From contig NZ_CP019781.1 in the NCBI RefSeq assembly GCF_002022505.1, forward strand, positions 930,001 through 994,000: a stretch of 64,000 bases of DNA, in the 5' to 3' direction. The translations under genes were made by a program, and so were the position numbers. This DNA is from Bartonella sp. WD16.2. GTDB lineage: Bacteria > Pseudomonadota > Alphaproteobacteria > Rhizobiales > Rhizobiaceae. Below the pieces are notes generated by a model. The model saw only the letters and a program-made list of their open reading frames with translations, did no database searches and was not told the DNA's origin. Shown in pieces: positions 11,238 to 21,604 of this stretch (position 1 is the stretch's first letter; the number at the start of each line of letters is the position of its first letter).

Positions 11238-11546
11238 TCAGAGCTTAATTTCTACATCCACACCAGCAGAAAGGTCAAGCTTCATAAGAGCATCCACCGT
11301 TTGCGGTGTGGGATTAACAATATCAAGAAGACGCTTATGTGTGCGCATTTCAAATTGCTCACGACTTTTCTTATCAATGTGCGGCCCACGATTGACCGTA
11401 AACTTCTCAATTCGCGTCGGAAGCGGAATAGGACCACGGACATTAGCGCCAGTACGCTTGGCGGTCGACACAATCTCACGTGTCGACGCATCAAGAATCC
11501 GGTGATCAAACGCTTTTAAGCGAATACGGATATTCTGACCATTCAT
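11238..11546 (-). CDS. rpsJ: 30S ribosomal protein S10
   Basis: S10 is a small-subunit head protein that, as NusE, also acts in antitermination with NusB. The 102-residue product starts [19 protein letters not shown] and contains the tRNA-binding loop [20 protein letters not shown]. It follows tuf after about 66 nt with no terminator visible, so the str and S10 groups probably form one transcription unit. Confidence 0.97.
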   Translation of the reverse strand: MNGQNIRIRLKAFDHRILDASTREIVSTAKRTGANVRGPIPLPTRIEKFTVNRGPHIDKKSREQFEMRTHKRLLDIVNPTPQTVDALMKLDLSAGVDVEIKL

Positions 11547-11612
11547 ATTCTTATTTTCCTGTCATACGGAGCAACTCTAACACTAAAGACACTTCTCTAA
11601 CAATTATTAATA

Positions 11613-12788
11613 TTATTCAATAATCTTAGAAACGATACCAGCTCCGACAGTACGCCCTCCTTCACGGATAGCGAAACGAAGCTTCTCTTCCATTGCAATT
11701 GGAACAATCAAAGAAACATCCATTGCAACATTATCACCTGGCATAACCATTTCCGTACCTTCTGGAAGTGTAACAATTCCTGTCACATCCGTCGTGCGGA
11801 AATAAAACTGTGGACGATAATTTGTAAAAAACGGTGTATGACGACCACCCTCATCTTTCGTCAAAATATAAGCCTCAGCTTTAAACTTGGTATGTGGTGT
11901 AACAGAACCAGGCTTCGCCAAAACTTGTCCACGTTCAATCCCCTCACGATCAATACCACGAAGCAATGCACCTATATTATCACCTGCCTGACCTTGATCT
12001 AAAAGCTTACGGAACATTTCAACACCCGTAACCGTCGTCTTAGAAGTCGGACGAATACCTATAATCTCGATTTCTTCACCAACTTTAATAATTCCACGCT
12101 CAACACGACCCGTTACAACCGTTCCACGCCCAGATATTGAAAAAACATCCTCTATAGGCATCAAAAACGGCTGATCAATTGGACGCTCAGGCGTTGGAAT
12201 ATAATTATCAACTTCGCTCATCAAACGACGAACTGCATCCTCACCTATACTTTTATCTGAATCCTCAAGAGCCGCTAACGCAGAACCTTTAACTATCGGT
12301 ATATCATCACCAGGGAAGTCATATTTCGAAAGAAGTTCCCGAACTTCAAGCTCAACAAGCTCTAAAAGCTCAGCATCATCAACCTGATCAACCTTATTTA
12401 GAAAAACCACAATCGCAGGAACACCAACCTGACGTGCTAGCAAAATATGCTCACGTGTCTGAGGCATCGGTCCATCAGCTGCTGAAACAACCAAAATCGC
12501 TCCATCCATCTGTGCTGCACCTGTGATCATGTTCTTCACATAATCCGCGTGACCTGGACAATCAACATGCGCATAGTGACGTTGTTCTGTTTCGTACTCA
12601 ACATGCGCTGTTGAAATGGTAATTCCACGGGCACGCTCCTCAGGCGCCGCATCAATTTGGTCATACGCTTTAAATTCACCAAAATATTTCGTAATCGCCG
12701 CTGTCAAGGACGTCTTCCCATGGTCAACGTGACCTATCGTTCCTATATTAACATGCGGCTTCGTACGTTCAAATTTGCTCTTTGCCAT
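11613..12788 (-). CDS. tuf: Elongation factor Tu
   Basis: EF-Tu delivers aminoacyl-tRNA to the ribosome as a GTP complex. The start chosen is [20 protein letters not shown] (391 residues). The 18 extra residues of the longer frame (to 12842) are leader. Visible GTPase motifs are [17 protein letters not shown] and NKVD; domains 2 and 3 follow, ending GIVSKIIE. It comes after fusA in the str order. Relatives often have a second tuf copy, which would lie outside this window. Confidence 0.98.
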   Translation of the reverse strand: MAKSKFERTKPHVNIGTIGHVDHGKTSLTAAITKYFGEFKAYDQIDAAPEERARGITISTAHVEYETEQRHYAHVDCPGHADYVKNMITGAAQMDGAILVVSAADGPMPQTREHILLARQVGVPAIVVFLNKVDQVDDAELLELVELEVRELLSKYDFPGDDIPIVKGSALAALEDSDKSIGEDAVRRLMSEVDNYIPTPERPIDQPFLMPIEDVFSISGRGTVVTGRVERGIIKVGEEIEIIGIRPTSKTTVTGVEMFRKLLDQGQAGDNIGALLRGIDREGIERGQVLAKPGSVTPHTKFKAEAYILTKDEGGRHTPFFTNYRPQFYFRTTDVTGIVTLPEGTEMVMPGDNVAMDVSLIVPIAMEEKLRFAIREGGRTVGAGIVSKIIE

Positions 12789-12850
12789 GTGAGCTCTCCA
12801 TTTTCTGTCCAAATCAAGGACTAAGTTAAAGTTAATACGCAATCAGAAGA

Positions 12851-14935
12851 TCACGCGTATTTTTTCTGAATCTCCTGCGCCACAGCTAAAGGAACAGGCT
12901 CATAATGATTAAATTGCATTGTATATTGAGCACGCCCCTGACTCATTGAACGAAGCGTGTTTACATAACCAAACATATTCGCCAAAGGAACCATTGCATT
13001 TACTACCGTTGCAATACCACGCACTTCAGTACCTGAAATTTGACCTCGACGAGAATTTAAATCACCAATTACATCTCCCATATAATCCTCTGGAGTCACA
13101 ACCTCCACCTTCATGATTGGTTCAAGAAGTTGTGCACCTGCCTTTTGTGCCCCCTCTCGAAATGCTGCGCGCGCGGCAATTTCAAAAGCCAAAACAGAAG
13201 AATCAACATCATGATAACCACCATCAATTAGAATAGCCTTCACACCAAGCATGGGAAAACCTGCAAGAGGCCCTGACCCCATAACACTTTCAATACCCTT
13301 CTGAACACCTGGAATATATTCCTTAGGAACAGCACCCCCAACAATTTTTGATTCAAACACAAAATCATCACCGTCATGAGGCTCAAAAATAATCTTCACA
13401 CGCGCAAATTGCCCAGCACCACCAGACTGCTTTTTGTGAGTATAGTCAATCTCTGCAACTTTCGTAATTGTTTCACGATAAGCAACCTGTGGCTGACCTA
13501 CATTAGCCTCAACCTTAAATTCACGCCGCATACGATCAACAATAATATCAAGATGCAACTCTCCCATCCCAGCTATAATTGTTTGGCCAGATTCTTCATC
13601 CGATTTAACACGAAATGAAGGATCTTCCGCAGCTAAACGATTAAGTGCAATACCCATTTTCTCTTGATCCGCTTTCGTTTTCGGCTCAATCGCAATCTCA
13701 ATAACAGGTTCAGGAAATTCCATCCTCTCCAGAATAACAGGCTTCAAAGGATCACAAAGAGTATCGCCTGTTGTCGTCTCCTTAAGACCTGCAAGAGCAA
13801 CAATATCACCAGCAAACGCTTCCTCAATATCTTCACGAGAATTTGAGTGCATCTGAAGCATACGCCCTAAACGTTCCTTTTTTCCCTTAACTGTATTCTC
13901 AAGAGAAATCCCCCTCTGAATCTTACCAGAATAAATACGACAGAAAGTTAATGATCCAACAAACGGATCATTCATAATCTTAAAAGCAAGCATAGAAAGC
14001 GGAGCATCATCTGAAGATTCACGTGTTGTTTCAGCTTCAGTTTTAACATCAATACCATTAATAGCCGGAACATCAACCGGAGAAGGAAGATAAGAAACAA
14101 TAGCATCTAATAGTGGTTGAATCCCTTTGTTTTTAAAGGCAGTACCACAAAGAACTGGATGAAACTGAACCTCTATTGTTCCCTTACGAATAAGAGTCAT
14201 AAGCTGCTCATCAGTTGGCATAACACCATCCAAATAAGCCTCCATAGCAGCTTCATCAACCTCAACTGCCATTTCAACTAATTTTTCACGATATTCCTCT
14301 GCTTTTTCTTTCAACTCAACTGGAATTTCACTCACTGTAGCCGAAGCGCCAATAGAACCATCCCACCTCAACGCCTTCATTTCAACAAGATCAACAACAC
14401 CTTCAAAATCATTTTCAGAACCAATTGGCAACTGGACAACAAGCGCCTTAGCACCCAACCGCGAACCAACCATTTCTACACTACGATAGAAGTCAGCCCC
14501 AATTTTGTCCATTTTATTCACAAAAACCATGCGTGGTACATGATATTTCTCAGCCTGTCGCCAAACTGTTTCCGTTTGAGGTTCCACACCAGCATTCGCA
14601 TCTAATAAAGCTATCGCACCATCAAGAACACGTAAAGAACGCTCAACCTCAATTGTAAAATCAACGTGCCCAGGCGTATCAATAATATTAAAACGTCTAC
14701 TCCGCCCATCACGCCCTTTCCAAAAAGTTGTTGTCGCAGCAGATGTAATTGTAATACCACGCTCTTGCTCTTGCTCCATCCAATCCATTGTAGAAGCGCC
14801 ATCATGAGTTTCACCAATTTTATGGTTTTTACCAGTATAGAACAAAATACGCTCAGTCATCGTGGTCTTACCCGCATCAATATGCGCCATAATACCAAAA
14901 TTACGATAGTCTTCGATTTTATATTCGCGAGCCAT
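12851..14935 (-). CDS. fusA: Elongation factor G
   Basis: EF-G catalyses GTP-driven translocation and, with RRF, ribosome recycling. The 694-residue product has G1 [10 protein letters not shown]3 DTPGHVD and G4 NKMD, then domains II-V with the domain IV tip around [20 protein letters not shown]. It lies between rpsG and tuf. Many opposite-strand frames here are shadows. Confidence 0.98.
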   Translation of the reverse strand: MAREYKIEDYRNFGIMAHIDAGKTTMTERILFYTGKNHKIGETHDGASTMDWMEQEQERGITITSAATTTFWKGRDGRSRRFNIIDTPGHVDFTIEVERSLRVLDGAIALLDANAGVEPQTETVWRQAEKYHVPRMVFVNKMDKIGADFYRSVEMVGSRLGAKALVVQLPIGSENDFEGVVDLVEMKALRWDGSIGASATVSEIPVELKEKAEEYREKLVEMAVEVDEAAMEAYLDGVMPTDEQLMTLIRKGTIEVQFHPVLCGTAFKNKGIQPLLDAIVSYLPSPVDVPAINGIDVKTEAETTRESSDDAPLSMLAFKIMNDPFVGSLTFCRIYSGKIQRGISLENTVKGKKERLGRMLQMHSNSREDIEEAFAGDIVALAGLKETTTGDTLCDPLKPVILERMEFPEPVIEIAIEPKTKADQEKMGIALNRLAAEDPSFRVKSDEESGQTIIAGMGELHLDIIVDRMRREFKVEANVGQPQVAYRETITKVAEIDYTHKKQSGGAGQFARVKIIFEPHDGDDFVFESKIVGGAVPKEYIPGVQKGIESVMGSGPLAGFPMLGVKAILIDGGYHDVDSSVLAFEIAARAAFREGAQKAGAQLLEPIMKVEVVTPEDYMGDVIGDLNSRRGQISGTEVRGIATVVNAMVPLANMFGYVNTLRSMSQGRAQYTMQFNHYEPVPLAVAQEIQKKYA

Positions 14936-14962
14936 TCTATTTGCCTTAGATTTACAATATAC

Positions 14963-15433
14963 CTACCAGCGATAATGAGAAAATGCACGGTTAGCCTCAG
15001 CCATACGGTGCACATCCTCACGCTTCTTTACTGCAGAACCACGATTATTAGCAGCATCCACCAACTCTCCAGAAAGACGATCAATCATTGTCGTCTCATT
15101 ACGCCCACGCGCCGCCACAATTAACCAACGAATAGCAAGAGCCTGACGACGATCAGGACGAACATCTATCGGAACCTGATAAGTAGCACCACCAACACGG
15201 CGCGAACGAACTTCAATATGTGGAGCAACATTTTCTAATGCCTGATGAAACAAAGCCACAGGATCTGTTTTGACTTTACTCTCAACCGCATCAAGCGCAC
15301 CATAAACAATGCGCTCAGCAACAGATTTTTTACCATCAAACATAATGGCATTCATAAACTTTGTAATGACCACATCACCAAACTTAGGATCTGGATTAAT
15401 TTCACGTTTTTCTGCTCTATGACGACGGGACAT
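14963..15433 (-). CDS. rpsG: 30S ribosomal protein S7
   Basis: S7 organises the small-subunit head and the E site, and represses the str operon in E. coli. The 156-residue product starts [20 protein letters not shown], with the [20 protein letters not shown] core and an ordinary C-terminus. Only 19 nt separate it from rpsL, so an intercistronic S7 repressor site like that of E. coli is unlikely here. Confidence 0.97.
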   Translation of the reverse strand: MSRRHRAEKREINPDPKFGDVVITKFMNAIMFDGKKSVAERIVYGALDAVESKVKTDPVALFHQALENVAPHIEVRSRRVGGATYQVPIDVRPDRRQALAIRWLIVAARGRNETTMIDRLSGELVDAANNRGSAVKKREDVHRMAEANRAFSHYRW

Positions 15434-15452
15434 TGGCTTTGTCTCTCAGTAT

Positions 15453-15824
15453 TTATTTCGGGCGTTTCGCGCCATATTTTGAACGGCGCTGTTTACGATT
15501 TTTAACACCCTGTGTATCAAGTAAACCACGAATAATGTGATAACGAACTCCTGGCAAATCTTTTACACGACCACCACGAATCATCACAACAGAGTGCTCT
15601 TGAAGATTATGCCCTTCACCAGGAATATAACCGATAACCTCAAATCCATTTGTTAAACGAACTTTAGCAACTTTACGAAGAGCAGAATTAGGCTTCTTCG
15701 GTGTCGTTGTATAAACACGAGTACAAACGCCACGTTTTTGTGGGTTTGCCTGGAGGGCAGGAACCTTATTGCGCTTAACTGGCGCTACACGTGGTTTGCG
15801 AATCAACTGGTTTACGGTAGGCAT
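15453..15824 (-). CDS. rpsL: 30S ribosomal protein S12
   Basis: S12 monitors decoding and is the streptomycin-resistance protein. The start chosen is [20 protein letters not shown] (123 residues); six extra upstream residues are leader. Lysines at positions 43 and 88, the usual resistance sites, are wild type in [13 protein letters not shown] and [13 protein letters not shown]. It is the first gene of the long translation cluster. Confidence 0.97.
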   Translation of the reverse strand: MPTVNQLIRKPRVAPVKRNKVPALQANPQKRGVCTRVYTTTPKKPNSALRKVAKVRLTNGFEVIGYIPGEGHNLQEHSVVMIRGGRVKDLPGVRYHIIRGLLDTQGVKNRKQRRSKYGAKRPK

Positions 15825-15842
15825 ACAACCTTCCTCTTTCAA

Positions 15843-16086
15843 TCTACGTTATCTCACCCATTTGGGCTTTTTTTACTAATGCCTATCCCGATACAAATTG
15901 GAATAAAGACTTAAACTTACACATAAAGTCGGGCATGCTTACATAAACGGCTTACCCGACTAAAAGCAGAGGAGGCACTCGCCTCTTGCACTAGTATTGG
16001 CTTTTAAATTTTTAAAAACAAACTCTGTTTGAGATAAATCTCAGGGTAAAGCCCTAAAATATTAATCACTCTCACATTGGTCACGA
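15843..16086 (-). other. Leader of the str-S10 transcription unit
   Basis: This is the region between the inferred start of transcription and rpsL. It holds several potential hairpins: AGTCGGG/CCCGACT (15927-15933 with 15955-15961), a GAGGC/GCCTC pair just beyond it, and AGGGCTTTACCCT near 16045. It could regulate r-protein synthesis. No known riboswitch is recognised. The remaining bases up to 16330 hold the promoter and nothing else I can identify. Confidence 0.4.
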
Positions 16087-16092
16087 TGATTT

Positions 16093-16121
16093 TTAATAGC
16101 GAGAACATATACATTCGTCAA
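16093..16121 (-). promoter_or_regulatory. Promoter for the rpsL cluster
   Basis: On the minus strand, TTGACG (16121-16116) is followed by a 17-nt spacer and TATTAA (16098-16093), a good sigma-70-type match. It faces rpsL about 260 nt downstream and is the best promoter in the spacer. Confidence 0.55.
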
Positions 16122-16330
16122 GTATTAAACAACAGAAAGTTTGCAAAAATAAAAATAAAGTAACATTACGACACTTTTTAAAATTTGATTTTTAAAGAGA
16201 CTATTGTAAAGCAAATCACTGCTGTAATAATTCCATTCAACAAAAACAACTGTAACATATTAAGGAGTTTTTAACATACTATTCTGTAATCACTTGCTAA
16301 TTGTATATATAATGTTTAATAGTTAATACT

Positions 16331-17122
16331 ATGAAAATTGCAACATGGAACATCGCTGGAATAAAAGCACGCCATGACACACTATATAAATGGCTGCAGA
16401 AAAATCAGCCAGATATAGTTTGCTTACAAGAAATTAAATGTATTGATGCAAATTTTCCACGTAATGAAATTGAAACTTTAGGATATCATATAGAGACACA
16501 TGGACAAAAAAATTTCAATGGTGTTGCAATTTTTTCTAAAAAAAGACCTGATGAACTTATCCGTCGATTACCAGGTGATGATAATGACGAGCAAGCACGT
16601 TATATTGAAGCGGTTTATTCAACAAATAAAGGGGTTGTCCGTGTTGCTTCCCTTTATCTCCCGAACGGTAACCCCATCAATAGCGAAAAATATCTTTATA
16701 AAATGAAATGGATGGAGAGATTGTATACGCATGCAAAATTATTACTTGCATATGAAGATCCCCTTGTTTTAGCTGGTGATTATAATGTCATCCCAACCCC
16801 ATTGGATGCAAAAAAACCTGAAGAATGGAAAAATGATGCTTTATTTCTTCCACAAACACGACAAGCGTTCCAACGCATTATTTATTTAGGTTTTTATGAT
16901 TCTATTCGTAATGTTACAGATGACTCTTCTTTTAGTTTTTGGGATTTTCAAGCGGGTGCATGGCAAAAAAACAATGGTATTCGTATTGATCATTTATTAT
17001 TATCCCCAGAAGCTGCAGATCAACTTGTTTGTGCTTACAGTCAAACAGAAGCAAGAGGATATCAAAAACCGTCAGACCATGTTCCTGTGTGGATTGAGCT
17101 CAATTCTGATTTAAAAATTTGA
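16331..17122 (+). CDS. xthA: Exodeoxyribonuclease III
   Basis: This is a class II AP endonuclease and 3'-exonuclease of base excision repair in the cytosol. The 263-residue product has the exonuclease-endonuclease-phosphatase fold motifs: MKIATWNIAGIKAR at the N-terminus, VCLQEIK (metal-binding Glu), LAGDYNVIPTPLDAKK, RIDHLLLS and the C-terminal SDHVPVW with catalytic Asp-His. Length matches ExoIII. It stands alone, divergent from rpsL. Confidence 0.93.
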   Translation: MKIATWNIAGIKARHDTLYKWLQKNQPDIVCLQEIKCIDANFPRNEIETLGYHIETHGQKNFNGVAIFSKKRPDELIRRLPGDDNDEQARYIEAVYSTNKGVVRVASLYLPNGNPINSEKYLYKMKWMERLYTHAKLLLAYEDPLVLAGDYNVIPTPLDAKKPEEWKNDALFLPQTRQAFQRIIYLGFYDSIRNVTDDSSFSFWDFQAGAWQKNNGIRIDHLLLSPEAADQLVCAYSQTEARGYQKPSDHVPVWIELNSDLKI

Positions 17123-17243
17123 CCTTGTTATGAGGATAATTTAAAAAATGCCCACTTTGGAATAATAAACATGTTACATTGCGTGCAAAAAAATTCTAAT
17201 ATAATAATTAAGAACAAAAATTATAAAATAAATGGAGGAAATA

Positions 17244-18152
17244 ATGAAAAAATTACTGTTGGCATTTAGTGCAACGATTGTTATTGGGCTAACAAATATG
17301 GTGCAAGCTCAAAATAACACACTGGAGAAAATTAAAGCAACAGGAGAAATTACTTTAGGTGTTCGCGAATCATCTATAGGTTTAGCCTATGCTATTGGTA
17401 ATGGTAAATATACAGGTTTTCATACAGAAATGGCGGAATATATCATTGATGATATTTCAAAAAAAATTGGTCAATCAATTAAAATCCATTATCTTCCTAT
17501 CACGTCACAAAATCGAATTCCTCTGTTACAAAACGGAACCTATGATTTCGAATGTGGTTCTACAACAAATGATTCTTCCCGCAATAAAGAGGCAACGTTT
17601 GCTTATACCACTTATGTTGAAGAAGTTCGAATTGCTGTGAAGAAAAGTTCTGGTATTAAATCTATTGAAGATTTAAATGGTAAAACAGTTGCAACTACCA
17701 CCGGTACAACATCTGTTCAACTTATCCGTAAAAATAAACGAGCAAAAAACATTAACTTCAAAGTTGTAACAGGTAAGGATCACGGAGATAGCTTTTTGTT
17801 GTTAGAATCTGGTCGTGCTGACGCATTTGTGATGGATGCTTCAATTCTCTCTGGGCATATTTCTAAATCAAAAAACCCATCCGATTATATAATTCTTGAT
17901 ACCGTGCTTTCAATTGAACCTATTGCCTGTATGCTTCGATTAAATGACAAAAATCTCGAGCAAGAAATCAACAATAGTATTATGCGGCAAATTAAAGATG
18001 GTTCACTTGAAAAACTTTACAATAAATGGTTTATGGAACCAATTCCTCCTACAAATACTGTTGTCAATCTTCCCTTATCCCAATCAACAAAATCCGCTTG
18101 GGAAAATCCCAACAATAAACCTCGGGAACATTATATAGAAAACAACTTGTAG
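17244..18152 (+). CDS. gltI: Acidic amino-acid ABC transporter, periplasmic binding protein (GltI type)
   Basis: This is the solute receptor of a polar amino-acid ABC transporter, most likely glutamate/aspartate. The start MKKLLLAFSATIV (302 residues) follows a GGAGGA ribosome site; the upstream in-frame start adds only MEEI. A signal peptide ends near VQAQ. The type-3 binding fold follows: GEITLGVRESS, IPLLQNGTYDFECGSTTN with the ligand-contacting GSTTN, and KTVATTTGTTSVQ. Length and motifs match E. coli GltI. It heads an operon with two permeases and an ATPase but is followed by a strong terminator. Substrate is inferred. Confidence 0.85.
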   Translation: MKKLLLAFSATIVIGLTNMVQAQNNTLEKIKATGEITLGVRESSIGLAYAIGNGKYTGFHTEMAEYIIDDISKKIGQSIKIHYLPITSQNRIPLLQNGTYDFECGSTTNDSSRNKEATFAYTTYVEEVRIAVKKSSGIKSIEDLNGKTVATTTGTTSVQLIRKNKRAKNINFKVVTGKDHGDSFLLLESGRADAFVMDASILSGHISKSKNPSDYIILDTVLSIEPIACMLRLNDKNLEQEINNSIMRQIKDGSLEKLYNKWFMEPIPPTNTVVNLPLSQSTKSAWENPNNKPREHYIENNL

Positions 18153-18167
18153 TATCTAAATAAAGAG

Positions 18168-18207
18168 CAACCACACTCTCCAAAAATCGAGTGTGGTTGT
18201 TTTTTTT
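18168..18207 (+). terminator. Intrinsic terminator between gltI and gltJ
   Basis: A perfect 11-bp stem, CAACCACACTC (18168-18178) and GAGTGTGGTTG (18189-18199), has a 10-nt loop and is followed by eight T. It lies between the binding-protein gene and the permeases, so it should make the binding protein more abundant than the membrane parts. Confidence 0.9.
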
Positions 18208-18289
18208 AACTTTTCAATAAATTTAGCATGTGTAATGCAGCTGATTTATCCACCCTAAAGGGATGGACAACTTTAGGAAATGTTGACTA

Positions 18290-19042
18290 ATGGACTTTTT
18301 TTTCCTTTGTATAGATGATCTTAATCAAACACCAGTGATTGGATGTCTTGGAACTCCTGGTATAGGTCATACCTACTTGGACACTCTGCTCGATGGTTTC
18401 AAAAATACCGCTATATTATCTGTCTCTTCATTAATATTAGCTGTATTTGTCGGTGTCATTATAGGAACGATACGCACTTTGCCCCACACTTCCATCATCA
18501 ACCGCGTTCTTCGTGCTATTGGTTGCGTCTGGGTAGAAATTATGCGCAATATCCCTCTGCTTGTACAAGTATTTTTATGGTATTTTGTCGTCCCTAAAAT
18601 TTATCCACCAGCAATAAATTTTTCACCTATTGCATTAATAACCTGTGCTTTAGGATTCTTCACATCTGCACGTGTCGCAGAGCAAGTTCGTTCAGGTATT
18701 GAATCTATTTCTTCTGGCCAGCGTTATGCAGCCATGGCAATGGGATTTACTACTGGTCAAAGTTATCGCTATATTATATTACCACGTGCTATTCGTACAA
18801 TCATGCCACCATTAACTTCAGAAGCAATGGGGATTGTAAAAAATTCATCTATAGCATTTGCCGTTTCTATTAATGAACTAATGCAGTTCCAATATCAAAC
18901 AATTGAAGAAGTAAGTCATGTTTATGAAAACTATTTGATTGTTACTATTCTTTATATTGCCATAGCTTTATTCATCTTTATTATGATGACAATCATTGAG
19001 AAAATGCTTAGAATTCCTAATTTTAAAACGGGGGGGCGTTGA
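18290..19042 (+). CDS. gltJ: Acidic amino-acid ABC transporter permease (GltJ type)
   Basis: This is an inner-membrane permease of the His/Glu/Gln family. The 250-residue product has a periplasmic N-terminus, about five membrane segments and the EAA loop around EQVRSGIESISSGQRYAAMAMG, which docks the ATPase. Residues MRNIPLLVQVFLWYFVVP are typical of GltJ. It ends GGR and overlaps or abuts gltK. It is transcribed after partial readthrough of the upstream terminator, or from its own promoter. Confidence 0.87.
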   Translation: MDFFFLCIDDLNQTPVIGCLGTPGIGHTYLDTLLDGFKNTAILSVSSLILAVFVGVIIGTIRTLPHTSIINRVLRAIGCVWVEIMRNIPLLVQVFLWYFVVPKIYPPAINFSPIALITCALGFFTSARVAEQVRSGIESISSGQRYAAMAMGFTTGQSYRYIILPRAIRTIMPPLTSEAMGIVKNSSIAFAVSINELMQFQYQTIEEVSHVYENYLIVTILYIAIALFIFIMMTIIEKMLRIPNFKTGGR

Positions 19043-19044
19043 AT

Positions 19045-19761
19045 ATGACAGATTTTATGAATTCTTATTTTTGGCCCTATTTTTCTTTTAATTTTTCAGA
19101 TTTTGATTTTTCATTTTTTACTTTTGATATATTCCTCTCTTATATTCTGCCGGGTCTGCTTTTTAGTGTTTTTCTAACACTCTTTGCAACGATATTTGGG
19201 CTTATTTTTAGCATATTATTAGCAGTGATGCGGCTTTCTTCTATTAAACTTCTTTCTTCGCTTGCTGTAATTTATATAACTGCCATGCGCTCAATACCCC
19301 TTGTTATGGTTATTTTATGGTTTTTTGTGCTCTTACCTTTTCTAACGGGAACGTCAATCGGCGCGAACAAATCAGCATTAATTACTTTTACAGCATTTGA
19401 AGCGGCTTATTTTGCTGAAATCATGCGCGCTGGCCTTTCTTCAATACCACAAGGGCAAAAATATGCAGGACAAGCTCTCGGAATGACGTATTGGCAAAAC
19501 ATGTATATTGTACTTCTTCCCCAAGCTTTCAGAAACATGCTTCCTGTTTTTTTGACACAGGTTATTATTCTGTTTCAAGACACAACACTTGTCTACGCAA
19601 TTAGTGGTAATAGCCTTTTAAACGGTTTTGATATTGTTTCTAACAATTTTGGCGTAAAACAAGAAGCTTATATTTTAGCGGCCATCTTCTATTTTGCTAT
19701 CTGCTTTACATTGTCACAGATAGTTTTACACCTTCAGAAAAAAATATCCATCATTCGCTAA
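19045..19761 (+). CDS. gltK: Acidic amino-acid ABC transporter permease (GltK type)
   Basis: This is the second permease of the pair, forming the heterodimeric channel with GltJ. The ATG at 19045 follows a G-rich ribosome site; a TTG at 19039 overlapping the gltJ stop would add two residues. The 238-residue product has a Phe/Ser-rich N-terminus, five membrane segments, MRSIPLVMVILWFFVLLPF, and the EAA loop EIMRAGLSSIPQGQKYAGQA. It is 12 nt before gltL. Confidence 0.87.
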   Translation: MTDFMNSYFWPYFSFNFSDFDFSFFTFDIFLSYILPGLLFSVFLTLFATIFGLIFSILLAVMRLSSIKLLSSLAVIYITAMRSIPLVMVILWFFVLLPFLTGTSIGANKSALITFTAFEAAYFAEIMRAGLSSIPQGQKYAGQALGMTYWQNMYIVLLPQAFRNMLPVFLTQVIILFQDTTLVYAISGNSLLNGFDIVSNNFGVKQEAYILAAIFYFAICFTLSQIVLHLQKKISIIR

Positions 19762-19773
19762 TAAGGAAAAAAA

Positions 19774-20520
19774 ATGTCTACTCATATGATCGAAATGAAA
19801 AACGTTTCCAATTGGTACGGCGAAGTTAATATTCTTAAAAATTGTACAACCAATATTAACAAAGGGGAGGTTGTGGTAGTTTGTGGGCCATCAGGTTCAG
19901 GGAAATCAACCTTCATTAAAACCATCAACGCTTTAGTACCTTTTCAAAAAGGCGAAATTTGGATTAATGGTGTACCAATACACTCAAAAAAAACAAATTT
20001 ACCTAAATTGCGCAGCCATGTAGGAATGGTATTTCAACATTTTGAGCTTTTCCCACATTTATCTGTCACAGAAAATTTAACAATTGCACAAATTAAAGTT
20101 CTAAAGCGCAGTAAGAAAGAAGCACTTGAGCGTGGCTTATTATATCTTGAGCGTGTTGGACTTATTGAACATAAAAATAAATACCCCGGTCAACTTTCAG
20201 GAGGCCAACAGCAACGTGTTGCTATTGCACGAGCCTTGACTATGGATCCACTTGTTATGCTTTTTGATGAACCAACCTCTGCTTTGGATCCCGAAATGGT
20301 AGGTGAAGTGTTAGATGTCATGATCAATTTAGCAGAAGAAGGTATGACAATGATTTGCGTAACTCATGAAATGAATTTTGCGCAAAAAGTATCAAAGCGC
20401 GTAATTTTCATGGATCAAGGAACAATTCTTGAAGACTGCTCGTCAGAAGAATTCTTCTCTGATCCACAAGCTAGAACACCACGTGCACAAGAATTTTTAT
20501 CAAAAATTCTTAATCATTAA
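19774..20520 (+). CDS. gltL: Acidic amino-acid ABC transporter ATP-binding protein (GltL type)
   Basis: This is the cytosolic ATPase that powers the GltJK channel. The 248-residue product has Walker [11 protein letters not shown]-loop [10 protein letters not shown], signature [15 protein letters not shown], Walker [12 protein letters not shown] and the switch histidine in CVTHEM. Length matches the family. It is the last gene of the operon and is followed by a perfect 13-bp inverted repeat facing exoR. Confidence 0.92.
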   Translation: MSTHMIEMKNVSNWYGEVNILKNCTTNINKGEVVVVCGPSGSGKSTFIKTINALVPFQKGEIWINGVPIHSKKTNLPKLRSHVGMVFQHFELFPHLSVTENLTIAQIKVLKRSKKEALERGLLYLERVGLIEHKNKYPGQLSGGQQQRVAIARALTMDPLVMLFDEPTSALDPEMVGEVLDVMINLAEEGMTMICVTHEMNFAQKVSKRVIFMDQGTILEDCSSEEFFSDPQARTPRAQEFLSKILNH

Positions 20521-20556
20521 CTGTTACACTGTGTATGTAAAGTCATTTTATTGCGA

Positions 20557-20588
20557 ATCTATACATAAACCGAAATTTATGTATAGAT
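20557..20588. repeat. 13-bp inverted repeat between gltL and exoR
   Basis: ATCTATACATAAA (20557-20569) pairs with TTTATGTATAGAT (20576-20588) across a 6-nt loop. It lies between convergent genes, so it could act as a weak bidirectional terminator, though it is AT-rich and has no strong T tract. Confidence 0.5.
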
Positions 20589-20619
20589 ATTAGAGGTGTA
20601 TTACCACAAATAAAATTGC

Positions 20620-21408
20620 TTAAGAATTACTCTTTTCAAGAATATCAATAGCTAACGACATTGCTTTACGCCGTTCAAATTCATCACAAATAGCAAAAGC
20701 TCGTTCTTGCATGGGACGAATCCAACTTTGATCTTTTGTGTTAGCCTTTTCATAAGCTGCAGTTAACATTGCTACACCACGAACCATTTCCCCTGCTTGA
20801 AACAACATATTTCCGAGCATAGCCTGAGCAGAAGAATTCCCTTTCTTAGTTGCAAGTTGAAACCATCGGGCTGCTTGTACAGAATTTTTTTCCCCACCTT
20901 CACCTTTTAAAAGCATTCTACCTAGATAATACTGAGCTTGAGGATTTCTATAATTCGTCGCAGCCTGCGTATAAAGATTAACTGCATAAGAAGGATTAGC
21001 TTTTACAGGCGAATCAGGAATACCTTTTCTAAGATAACCCGCAAGTTTAACCAATGCATCAGAAACATAACTTTCATTCTCCGAGCCAGGATCAGCACCT
21101 TTTTCAACGATACGTGCAAAAAAATTATATGCCTTATAATCATTTTCAGGCACACCATCGCCATTTGCATAAATATAACCAAGTTTCCAATTTGCACCAA
21201 TGTGGCCCATATTAGCTGCACAATGTAAAGCTGAAATAGCTTGGTCTGTTTGTCCATTTTTATAAGCAGACATACCACGCTTAAAAAAAACAGATGAATG
21301 GTTAGTTACTTTCTGGGAAACATTTACATCCGTTGCATAAACAGTAGAAAGCATCCCTAAAGTAATAGCAATCATAGCTATCTTGAATATTTTAAAGTTA
21401 TTTATCAT
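20620..21408 (-). CDS. exoR: ExoR-type periplasmic Sel1-repeat regulator
   Basis: In rhizobia ExoR is a periplasmic repressor of the ExoS-ChvI two-component system, the counterpart of Bartonella BatS-BatR. The 262-residue product has a signal peptide ending near VYA and Sel1/TPR-like repeats such as AANMGHIGANWKLGYIYANG and NPQAQYYLGRMLLKGEGG. Conserved ExoR segments are visible: GDGVPENDYKAY, GIPDSPVKA, MLLKGEGG, GNMLFQAGEMVRGVAMLTAA. The length fits (about 268 in Sinorhizobium). ExoR is recognised from the family pattern, not from a database search; the regulatory role here is inferred. Confidence 0.82.
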   Translation of the reverse strand: MINNFKIFKIAMIAITLGMLSTVYATDVNVSQKVTNHSSVFFKRGMSAYKNGQTDQAISALHCAANMGHIGANWKLGYIYANGDGVPENDYKAYNFFARIVEKGADPGSENESYVSDALVKLAGYLRKGIPDSPVKANPSYAVNLYTQAATNYRNPQAQYYLGRMLLKGEGGEKNSVQAARWFQLATKKGNSSAQAMLGNMLFQAGEMVRGVAMLTAAYEKANTKDQSWIRPMQERAFAICDEFERRKAMSLAIDILEKSNS

Positions 21409-21604
21409 TAAAAGTTATCCAATCTCATTACACCATTGATGCTACTACAAATCTTAAAAAAACATGTATTTAAAATACATTACCTTTTTAAAATAAAAAT
21501 AAAGTATTATATAATTTCAATTTTTAAAATACGTAATGAAAAAAAATTATGAAATGTGTCACATTTAAATAATATTTGACTTTCATAAAAATAAAAAATT
21601 TTAA

